NCBI GenBank assembly: GCA_043801855.1
Contig: JAZDLQ010000081.1
Span: 1-11,224, forward strand
DNA from: CAYTWW01 sp043801855
Lineage (GTDB): Archaea; Nanobdellota; Nanobdellia; Woesearchaeales; GW2011-AR15
Length of the DNA stretch: 11,224 bases
Direction: 5' to 3'
Shown here: one piece after another, positions 1-6,641 of the stretch
Layout: every line of letters begins with the position of its first letter
Position numbering within the stretch: the stretch's first letter is position 1
Program-made: the position numbers and the translations under genes
The notes under the pieces: generated by a model
Told to the model about the DNA's origin: nothing
Seen by the model: only the letters and a program-made list of their open reading frames with translations
Databases searched by the model: none

Positions 1-110
1 TACTAATATATAAATCTTTCTCTTTAAAATACTATCTAAAGTTAGGTTATACAAAAAAATGGCATAAAAAATAAGACATTTAACGAGATAAAAACAAAAA
101 TCAATCATGA

Positions 111-1097
111 AGAATTAATAACCAAATTGGAAACTCAAGTGATAATTTCATAGATATTGTTGGAGTATCCTATTACAGCACTTCGCCTAACCTAAAGGAA
201 ATCGCCGATAATGACTATAACCAATTGCTCACGGTTTCCCATAACAAACCCTTTGCCATAAACGAGTTTGGTCCGGGATCACCCAGTGCGAACCCTCTTC
301 TTCAAAACAACACTTACGATTATTCAAAATTAATTGCGGGAATAAAACTACATCTCCCCAAAACAGTTTACTTTGCACCATGGTATGGTGAATTTTCGCT
401 CGTAAATCAAAATCTTAATAATAGAGTATCAACTCTTATGAACGATCCATGGGTGATAACCAGAGCCGACTTGCCGGATTTTAATATGCAATCTGAAAAC
501 ATTACTATCATTGATGACAAAGATCCTGGATTTTCAACAACTTTTTCTCAAGATGTGTGGACAAAATATTCAGAAACAGGAGAACAGCATTATGGAGGCA
601 GCCATTATTATAATAAGCAAATAGGTATGGGCTATGATAAGGCTACCTGGACATTCACAGTTCCTAAAAGCGGCAACTATGATGTTTACGCGTGGTGGTG
701 GGAATATGATTACAGGCCTTCAGATGTTCCTTACACAATCAACACATATTACGGGCCAAGAGTGGTAAGAGTAGACCAGAGGATAAACGGTGGAAAGTGG
801 AACCTGTTAGGGAACTTCTATTTCTATGATAAGGGAAATATTTTTATTTCCGACAACACAACAAATGGACAGGATATATTGGCAGACGCCGTTAAGCTGG
901 TGTTGACATCTGAGGCTTTGCCACAATCCAAAATAGGAGATTTAAATAATGACTTGGCTGTGAATAATGAAGACCTTAGAATTATTGCTGATAATTATGG
1001 AAAAAAATCTGGATTTGACATAAGAGCAGATGCAAACAAAGACGGAAATGTAGGAATTGCCGATCTGATTATAGTCTTAAAAAATTATGGCTCATGA
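111..1097 (+). pseudogene. 5'-truncated GH26-like glycoside hydrolase remnant with golvesin-type and dockerin domains
   Basis: The open frame runs from just after a TGA at 108-110 to the TGA at 1095-1097. It has no ATG or GTG start; the first usable codon is a TTG at 225, with no ribosome-binding site. Codons from about 132 to 488 read like the C-terminal third of a clan GH-A, GH26-type beta-mannanase: a DIVGVSYYS strand, then KPFAINEFG, whose Glu (codon 264-266) fits the catalytic nucleophile, then an APWYGEFSL strand and an LMNDPWVITRADLP end. The N-terminal two thirds, including the expected acid/base Glu and any signal peptide, are missing, and no other frame in 1-110 continues them. From 489 comes a golvesin/Xly-like module, and 936-1094 is a type I dockerin with two Ca-binding loops (DLNND..., DANKDG...). 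I infer a decayed or rearranged gene, probably inactive as an enzyme. An assembly artefact at the left edge is the alternative. The GH26 assignment is by motif only. Confidence 0.75.
489..1094 (+). repeat. C-terminal golvesin-dockerin cassette, copy 1 of 3
   Basis: This is the first of three homologous coding cassettes (489-1094, 2768-3373, 4773-5372). It starts sharply at CAATCTGAAAAC, directly after the GH26-like part. It shares exact DNA blocks with copy 3 (660-715 equals 4944-4999; 741-783 equals 5025-5067) but with copy 2 further on (813-850 equals 3092-3129). It encodes the residues IIDDKDPGFS through the ADAVKLVL strand, typical of golvesin/Xly-type binding domains, and then the dockerin. 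Confidence 0.85.
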
Positions 1098-1114
1098 ATA
1101 AAAAATAAAATGGC

Positions 1115-1119
1115 AGGAG
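1115..1119 (+). promoter_or_regulatory. Shine-Dalgarno AGGAG before the first serine hydrolase gene
   Basis: AGGAG lies seven bases before the ATG at 1127 and supports that start. It sits only 18 bases after the stop of the upstream remnant, which suggests read-through transcription from upstream. It is one of only two clear ribosome-binding sites in the window. Confidence 0.7.
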
Positions 1120-1126
1120 AAAACCG

Positions 1127-3376
1127 ATGTTAAAATACATAACAATCCAAAAGCTGAACATTAACACAACGATGCTTTGGTTATTATTATGTATTGTATC
1201 ATTGTTATGTGCACCTCTTATTATTGCTGATTCAAGTGTTAATTTAATAAAGCCATCTGTTTCTGAAAACATTGACAAGCTTGTTTTGGACTATACTGTA
1301 GATTGCACGGGATCAACAGTTGGGATTGCTTATAACAGTAAGATAGTCTATACAAAAAGCTTTGGTTCAGATAGTGTGTCAAGTGTTCACGATTGGGCCT
1401 CTGTATCAAAGCCATTGACAGCGTTGATAGCCATGCGTTTAAATGAGAAAGGAATCATAGAGAGCATTGATGACAATATCTGGAAGTATGCAAAACAGAT
1501 CAAAGGAACTACAATTAATCCAGATTCTCCACCGATGCCAACAACATGCGATGATGGACAGAGTTGTGCCAGTAGCTCTTTAACTATAAAACAATTGATG
1601 ATCCATAATGGAGGATTTTATCACCTCGATGAGCCATTATGGGAAAATGGCAAATTAAATTTAAAATACAAGCCAGGTACTAGTCATTCTTATTCATCAG
1701 ATGGAGTATGTGTTGAAGGCGATGTGATTTCCGGAGCGTCAGGGATGACCTATCCACAGGCTGTGCAGGAATATATTGTAAAGAACATGGTAAAAGCAGG
1801 AGAGGCTTGCTCACTCTACGCAAAAAATGACTGGTGGGCGCCAGCTGCCTATATCCGTTCAAATATTCATGATTTCAGCCTATACACTATTGGAATAATA
1901 AATAATGCCTTTGTCTCATCAAATACCCTCTATAATAAAATGTTAGTAAACTATTATGGCGGTTATATGGGATTGGGTTTTCAGATTGAAAACAGCGGTG
2001 ACAACATTGCAGCATTCCATTCGGGAAATAATGGTGTCCCAAAGGCATATATGTATATAAAGCCAAAACTTAAAAGAAGCGTGGTGTTATTCTGCCAGGC
2101 AAAATCTGGTTCATCAGATATTTCTCTTAGTAGTTTAGCTAGAAAAATTGATAGTGTATTGGCTCAGGGAAATCCCTGCCAAAATCCAGCAGACTGTCAA
2201 GAGAGTATAAAAAATATTACCTTAACTGTGTTAAAAAAGGGAAACGGCCTTGGAACAGTATTGAGCAATATTAATCCGAAAATAAATTGCGGTGCTTTAT
2301 GTGTGCAGAATTATCCGGCTAATACGGTTATCACCCTGAATGCGACTACAAATTCAGGTTCTGCATTTACAGGCTGGAGTGGTAGCGGCTGCAGTGGTAA
2401 TAAAACATGTGTTATCACATTGACATCCAATACAATTATTACTGCTGTTTTCAATTTATCAGACATTGGATGTTCAGATAATGATAATGACAATTATACA
2501 ACATGCGGCGGCGACTGCAATGATAACAATGCAAATATTTTCCCTGGCGCATCTGAAACCTGTAATAATTTAGATGATAATTGCGACAACCAGAAAGACG
2601 AAGGTTTAACAAAGCAGCAGAGCTGCGGGACAGGTGCATGTCAAAGGACAGTAAGCCAGAGCTGCAGCAGCGGTCAATATACTCCTGCTTGTGTTTCAGG
2701 CACAGCTACAACAGAAATCTGCGGAAACGGAATAGATGAGAACTGCGACGGACATGATGATACCTGTCAATCTGAAAACATAACAATAATTGATGACAAT
2801 GACCCTGGGTTTTCAACTTCATATTCTCAGGATACATGGCTTCCGTATATTCAGGAAGGAGGCCTGCATTATGGGAACAGCCATTATTTTAATGAACAAA
2901 TTGGCACAGGTATGGATAAAGCTACCTGGACATTTACTGTTCCTAAAAGCGGATATTATGATGTATTCGCATGGTGGTATGAATATAGCTATAGACCTTC
3001 AGATGTTCCTTTTACGATAAACACTTATTACGGACCAAGAGAAGTAAAAGCAGACCAAAGGATAAACGGCGGAAAATGGAACCTGCTTGGCAACTTCTAT
3101 TTCTATGATAAGGGAAATATTTTTATTTCAGACAATGCAACAAATGGAAAGGATATAGTTGCAGATGCTATTAAGTTGGTGCTCACGTCTGAATCACAAC
3201 CAGTAACCAAGACTGGTGATCTGAATATTGATGGTTTAGTCAACAACGATGATTTACAAATTGTTGTTAATAATTACGGCAGGCAATCCGGGTTTGATGC
3301 AAGAGCAGATGCAAATGAAGATAATAAGATTGATTTATTGGATTTGATATTTGTAACAAAAAATTATTATAGTTAA
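1127..3376 (+). CDS. Secreted beta-lactamase-fold serine hydrolase with InlB-like, MopE-like, golvesin-type and dockerin domains
   Basis: This is a 749-residue secreted modular enzyme. Residues about 16-35 form a hydrophobic signal segment. Residues about 48-347 are a beta-lactamase/class C penicillin-binding-protein fold (serine hydrolase, PF00144-like): S92-V-S-K95 is the SxxK nucleophile motif, Y189-S-S stands where YxN usually lies, and H298-S-G matches HxG. Residues about 364-443 resemble a divergent InlB/'bacterial repeat' domain (ITLTVLKKGNG, FTGWSGSGCSG, ITAVFN). Residues about 447-545 contain cysteine-rich MopE-type metal-binding motifs (DNDNDNYTTC, GDCNDNNANIFPG, CGNGIDENCDG). Residues about 548-687 are a golvesin/Xly-like domain, and 697-749 a type I dockerin with two calcium loops. 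The substrate is unknown: the fold includes DD-peptidases, esterases and beta-lactamases. Because archaea lack murein, an external substrate or a D-peptide/ester is possible. The gene lies 29 bases after the remnant and 28 before its paralogue. The domain calls are firm; the activity is inferred. Confidence 0.9.
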   Translation: MLKYITIQKLNINTTMLWLLLCIVSLLCAPLIIADSSVNLIKPSVSENIDKLVLDYTVDCTGSTVGIAYNSKIVYTKSFGSDSVSSVHDWASVSKPLTALIAMRLNEKGIIESIDDNIWKYAKQIKGTTINPDSPPMPTTCDDGQSCASSSLTIKQLMIHNGGFYHLDEPLWENGKLNLKYKPGTSHSYSSDGVCVEGDVISGASGMTYPQAVQEYIVKNMVKAGEACSLYAKNDWWAPAAYIRSNIHDFSLYTIGIINNAFVSSNTLYNKMLVNYYGGYMGLGFQIENSGDNIAAFHSGNNGVPKAYMYIKPKLKRSVVLFCQAKSGSSDISLSSLARKIDSVLAQGNPCQNPADCQESIKNITLTVLKKGNGLGTVLSNINPKINCGALCVQNYPANTVITLNATTNSGSAFTGWSGSGCSGNKTCVITLTSNTIITAVFNLSDIGCSDNDNDNYTTCGGDCNDNNANIFPGASETCNNLDDNCDNQKDEGLTKQQSCGTGACQRTVSQSCSSGQYTPACVSGTATTEICGNGIDENCDGHDDTCQSENITIIDDNDPGFSTSYSQDTWLPYIQEGGLHYGNSHYFNEQIGTGMDKATWTFTVPKSGYYDVFAWWYEYSYRPSDVPFTINTYYGPREVKADQRINGGKWNLLGNFYFYDKGNIFISDNATNGKDIVADAIKLVLTSESQPVTKTGDLNIDGLVNNDDLQIVVNNYGRQSGFDARADANEDNKIDLLDLIFVTKNYYS
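2768..3373 (+). repeat. C-terminal golvesin-dockerin cassette, copy 2 of 3
   Basis: Same length (606 bases) as copy 1. It shares a 55-base exact block with copy 3 (2810-2864 equals 4815-4869) and a 38-base exact block with copy 1 (3092-3129 equals 813-850), so its closest relative changes along its length. Upstream of the cassette the similarity to copy 3 continues into the GIDENCDGHDD coding segment, whereas copy 1 is joined to an unrelated catalytic domain. Confidence 0.85.
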
Positions 3377-3404
3377 AAAACACTTATTAATTTCAATATG
3401 TAAA

Positions 3405-5375
3405 ATGAAAAAAAGATCATATTATACTAGAACTGTTATTTTATTAATTATGTTTTTATTTGTTATAACACAAGTTATAAGTACAGATTCCAGAAACGAA
3501 GTAGGGATAAATAAATTAACAAGCTCTATCTCTCGCCAGATTGACTCAAAAATACATAGCTACGATTCTGATTGTTATGCTACAAGTGTTGGTGTTGTTT
3601 ATGGAGGAAATATAGTTTATACTAAAAGTTATGGCAGTGATAGTCTCACATCGGTTCACGAATGGGCATCAGTATCCAAAACAGCAACTGCTCTAATAAC
3701 AATGATGCAAAGAGATAATGGAAAAATTTCAAGCATTGATGATCCTGTCTGGAAATATGCAACTAGGTATAATGGGCACATGCTGGATTATTGCAGCAAT
3801 GGCGACTACTGTAAAGATTCTGTATTAACATTACGAAGATTGATGAACCATGTTTCCGGAGTTGCCCATTGGGAGGCTAGCTGGAGCGCATGGTCATCCT
3901 ATAGCCAGACTTCATCGACAAAAATTCCAGTCCGTTTCAAGCCAGGAACAAACTGGTGGTATTCATCCCCTGCAGTTGATATGGTCGGTGAAGCAAACAG
4001 GTATGCTGAAAGTTCTTCTGCACCAAAATTTTACACTCTTGTGCAAAATTACTTAGCTTCAAAAATCGGAGCCTCTTCTTTAACTGCTAGGGATAACTGG
4101 GGTGCGCCTGCAGCTTATGTGATTTCTAATATTAATGATTTTAGTCTTTATGCAATAGGAGTTATGAATAATCAATTTGTTTCAGAATCTGAGCTGCTCA
4201 CTGAAATGAGGAATGGAGTTACAGATGGTTATGGTTTGGGTTTTCATTATAAAAACAGCGGTCAGGACACAACACTTTCTCATGATGGAGATAATGGTGT
4301 CCCCCGGGCTTATTTGTTAATCAAGCCTTTGAGAAAAAGAAGTGTTGTTTTATTCTGTCAATTATCATCAAGTGATTTGTCTATAGGTATGTCTGGTTTG
4401 GCAAATGAAATTGAAAACATCCTTGCAGCCGGAAATCCATGTGTAAATCCTGAAGATTGCAAATCTTCAGCCAGCTGCAGTGATATTGATAATGATGGGT
4501 ATTCCACATGCAATAATGACTGTAATGACAACAATGCAAACATTCATCCAGGCTTATCTGAAACCTGCAACAATATCGACGATAACTGCAATTCTGTAAA
4601 AGATGAAAACTTGCAAAAAACTGTGTCATGCGGAATTGGCGCTTGTCTCAGGACTATGACTCAAACATGCTCTAATGGGCAGTATTCTCCTGCATGTACT
4701 GCAGGAAGTCCGTCAAACGAAACCTGCGGCAATGGAATAGACGAGAACTGCGACGGACATGATGATACCTGTCAATCTGAAAACATTACAATTATTGATG
4801 ACAAAGATTCCGAATTTTCAACTTCATATTCTCAGGATACATGGCTTCCGTATATTCAGGAAGGAGGCCAGCATTACGGGGACAGCCATTATTATAATTC
4901 ACAGATAGGAACAGGCCAAGATACGGCCACATGGACATTTACTGTTCCTAAAAGCGGCAACTATGATGTTTACGCGTGGTGGTGGGAATATGATTACAGT
5001 CCTTCAGATGTTCCATATACTATAAACACATATTACGGGCCAAGAGTGGTAAGAGTAGACCAGAGGACAAACGGTGGAAAGTGGAATTTACTAGGAAATT
5101 ACTATTTTTTTGATACAGGCAGTATAATAATCTCTGATAATGCTACATCTGGTGGCAACATTGTTGCTGATGCAGTTCGAATCGTTCTTACTTCTGAAGT
5201 ATTACCACAAGTTAAGATGGGCGATCTAAACATTGACGGCTTCGTTAATATTAATGACTTACAAATTGTGGTTAATAATTATGGCAAACAATCCGGGTTT
5301 GATGCAAGAGCAGATGCAAACAAGGATGGGAAAGTTGATTTAATGGATCTTGTTACTGTAGTAAAATTTATGTGA
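3405..5375 (+). CDS. Secreted beta-lactamase-fold serine hydrolase with MopE-like, golvesin-type and dockerin domains (paralogue)
   Basis: This 656-residue paralogue of the preceding gene has a signal segment at about 10-26. The serine hydrolase domain (about 44-341) has S89-V-S-K92, Y186-S-S and H293-D-G, so all three active-site motifs match its neighbour, including the unusual Tyr-Ser-Ser. It lacks the InlB-like repeat; the catalytic domain runs after a short Cys-containing linker into MopE-type motifs (about 356-455: DIDNDGYSTC, GDC-like NDCNDNNANIHPG, CGNGIDENCDG). Residues 457-600 are golvesin/Xly-like and 606-656 a type I dockerin. The protein ends KFM where the paralogues end KNY(Y/G)S, so the tip of the last dockerin helix is shorter, possibly by a small indel. 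No Shine-Dalgarno is visible before the ATG, so co-transcription with the upstream gene is likely. Catalytic specificity is unknown. Attachment to a cohesin-bearing partner is inferred from the dockerin. Confidence 0.9.
   Translation: MKKRSYYTRTVILLIMFLFVITQVISTDSRNEVGINKLTSSISRQIDSKIHSYDSDCYATSVGVVYGGNIVYTKSYGSDSLTSVHEWASVSKTATALITMMQRDNGKISSIDDPVWKYATRYNGHMLDYCSNGDYCKDSVLTLRRLMNHVSGVAHWEASWSAWSSYSQTSSTKIPVRFKPGTNWWYSSPAVDMVGEANRYAESSSAPKFYTLVQNYLASKIGASSLTARDNWGAPAAYVISNINDFSLYAIGVMNNQFVSESELLTEMRNGVTDGYGLGFHYKNSGQDTTLSHDGDNGVPRAYLLIKPLRKRSVVLFCQLSSSDLSIGMSGLANEIENILAAGNPCVNPEDCKSSASCSDIDNDGYSTCNNDCNDNNANIHPGLSETCNNIDDNCNSVKDENLQKTVSCGIGACLRTMTQTCSNGQYSPACTAGSPSNETCGNGIDENCDGHDDTCQSENITIIDDKDSEFSTSYSQDTWLPYIQEGGQHYGDSHYYNSQIGTGQDTATWTFTVPKSGNYDVYAWWWEYDYSPSDVPYTINTYYGPRVVRVDQRTNGGKWNLLGNYYFFDTGSIIISDNATSGGNIVADAVRIVLTSEVLPQVKMGDLNIDGFVNINDLQIVVNNYGKQSGFDARADANKDGKVDLMDLVTVVKFM
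4773..5372 (+). repeat. C-terminal golvesin-dockerin cassette, copy 3 of 3
   Basis: This 600-base copy is two codons shorter than the others at its 3' end. Its first part is nearly the DNA of copy 2 (55 identical bases, 4815-4869). Its middle is that of copy 1 (56 and 43 identical bases, 4944-4999 and 5025-5067). The switch between partners is what gene conversion or unequal recombination between tandem cassettes would leave. Confidence 0.85.
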
Positions 5376-5382
5376 AACTGAG

Positions 5383-5409
5383 AATTATTTTAATAGATAA
5401 TTAAATTTT
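5383..5409 (+). terminator. Weak possible terminator between converging genes
   Basis: A six-base AT stem (AATTAT/ATAATT, 5383-5388 and 5397-5402) with an eight-base loop is followed by an A/T tract. It lies in the 70-base gap between the converging dockerin gene and trm5. The stem has no G-C pair, so this is only a suggestion. The U-rich context alone could end archaeal transcription. Confidence 0.25.
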
Positions 5410-5445
5410 AATCCCAGATACTTACACTTGCATTGAATAAATACA

Positions 5446-6483
5446 TTAATTAATTCTAAAATCAACACAAATCCTGAATTTCCCAGGAGAATACTGACCG
5501 CACTTTACTGTTTTTAGAATTTCAAATTTTTTATTTAACTGTCCACACGCTTTTTTTACTTTTTCTTCGCCTAAAAAGACCTCATTTTCATGCTCAAAGT
5601 CATAAAGATGGATTATTGTTCCTTTTTTTGCCGCAAGAAGCGCCGTATCAAGGAAAGTATCTGCATCTTTCGGAAGCGGCATTAAAATCCTGTCAAATTT
5701 GCGATTTAAAGCAGGGAGAACATCTCTTACGTCACCATTAATAAGAGTTATATTATTTAATTTGTTTAATTCAATATTTTTTAAGCCATATTCATGTGCA
5801 ATCTTATTTTTCTCAATGCCTACTATTTCTTTTGCACTAGTGTTTTTAGAAATAACACAAGGGTAAGGTGCGCAGCCACTAAACATAATTAATACAATTT
5901 CACCTGGTGTTATCTGCAGCATTATTCTTTTTCTCTCTGTTGAAAGCCGTGGCGAAAAATATACTTTTTCAACATCAAGCATTATACTTACATTATTTTC
6001 CTTATAGATTGTTTCCTTAGTATTAATTCCTGCAATATAAGACAGCTTTTGAGTTCTAAATTCACCTTCATGTTGCCCTGATTTTTTTAAGACAGTTGTT
6101 ATATTTTTATGTGTTTTTAGAATTGCATCTGCTATTTTTTTTTCGTGTCTTAATAGCTCTTCTTTTAATTCAATAATCACTAGATTTCCCATAACATCAA
6201 ATGAAGAAGGCAATAGTTCAAACTCTTTTTCTGTTAGTTCGGACTTTAAGTATTCCTGATAAGATTGATGCGCTTTTTTTTTACTCTCTACAACATCACA
6301 AAAGCTTACTCCACAAAATTTCTTTAATATATTCTGCGCTAATTCTCCTGGCATATCTACAAGCGGAAGTGCAATATTTTCACCTGATTTTATAACTCCT
6401 GCTCCGACCTTATATAAGCCTTTTTCCATAAGATAAGATTTGATTTTTTGCGCATCTTTTTTATTAACTATAAGGCATTCCAT
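5446..6483 (-). CDS. trm5: tRNA (guanine(37)-N1)-methyltransferase, Trm5 family
   Basis: This 345-residue protein is expected to transfer a methyl group from S-adenosylmethionine to N1 of G37, next to the anticodon, which prevents frameshifting. Residues about 1-60 look like the D1 domain of archaeal Trm5b that inspects the tRNA elbow. FDVMGNLVIIEL (95-106) is the family's typical D2 strand. VYFSPRLSTER (174-184) is the Trm5 signature. IMFSGCAPYP (199-208) is the SAM-binding glycine loop and VGIEKNKIA (221-229) the acidic ribose-binding strand end. FDRILMPLPKDA (263-274) corresponds to the NLP motif of characterised Trm5, with Pro in place of the catalytic Asn by eye alignment. The ATG has no Shine-Dalgarno but has a TATA-like box about 26 bases upstream, suggesting a leaderless mRNA. 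Family assignment is strong. Whether it makes m1G37 or a related wyosine-pathway product cannot be decided from sequence alone. Confidence 0.88.
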   Translation of the reverse strand: MECLIVNKKDAQKIKSYLMEKGLYKVGAGVIKSGENIALPLVDMPGELAQNILKKFCGVSFCDVVESKKKAHQSYQEYLKSELTEKEFELLPSSFDVMGNLVIIELKEELLRHEKKIADAILKTHKNITTVLKKSGQHEGEFRTQKLSYIAGINTKETIYKENNVSIMLDVEKVYFSPRLSTERKRIMLQITPGEIVLIMFSGCAPYPCVISKNTSAKEIVGIEKNKIAHEYGLKNIELNKLNNITLINGDVRDVLPALNRKFDRILMPLPKDADTFLDTALLAAKKGTIIHLYDFEHENEVFLGEEKVKKACGQLNKKFEILKTVKCGQYSPGKFRICVDFRIN

Positions 6484-6502
6484 ACTTTCTTTGAAAAATA
6501 GC

Positions 6503-6514
6503 TATTAATAAAAA
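6503..6514 (-). promoter_or_regulatory. TATA-like box for leaderless trm5 transcript
   Basis: Read on the minus strand this is TTTTTATTAATA, centred about 26 bases before the trm5 ATG (A at 6483) and preceded by purine-rich GGAAAG, which could serve as the BRE. The spacing predicts transcription starting at or next to the start codon. Confidence 0.5.
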
Positions 6515-6561
6515 CTTTCCTTTGTATAATATTTTTATTATCGTCATAACTGAAAGTAAGG

Positions 6562-6585
6562 AAGTTAATTTTTAATTCTTAACTT
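6562..6585. other. Inverted repeat AAGTTAA-N10-TTAACTT in the divergent trm5/pfkB promoter region
   Basis: Two seven-base arms (6562-6568 and 6579-6585) are perfect inverted complements separated by ten bases. They lie between the predicted trm5 promoter and the predicted pfkB promoter. The half-site spacing of about 1.5 to 2 helical turns would suit a dimeric regulator, but in such AT-rich DNA chance is a real alternative. Confidence 0.35.
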
Positions 6586-6610
6586 GCAAACAGCAGTTTA
6601 AAAGCACAAG

Positions 6611-6621
6611 CTAATTAAATT
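6611..6621 (+). promoter_or_regulatory. TATA-like box for the PfkB-family kinase gene
   Basis: CTAATTAAATT is centred 26 bases before the ATG at 6642, the distance expected for a leaderless archaeal transcript, and the gene has no Shine-Dalgarno. The match to a TATA consensus is only fair. Confidence 0.4.
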
Positions 6622-6641
6622 GGTAATATTTTACAAAAAAT

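Noticed and set aside
1..110. A possible upstream coding part of the GH26-like gene in another frame
   Set aside because: All three + frames hold stops, and the longest open piece (positions 3-71) shows no glycoside hydrolase motif.
2790..3020. A 76-codon + strand open frame inside the golvesin-type module
   Set aside because: It is an out-of-frame shadow of the real gene; the conserved IIDD...GGKWNLLG protein is in the other frame.
489..5372. The three roughly 600-base repeats as copies of an insertion sequence or CRISPR-like array
   Set aside because: They are in-frame protein-coding modules with no transposase, terminal inverted repeats or short regular repeat-spacer pattern.
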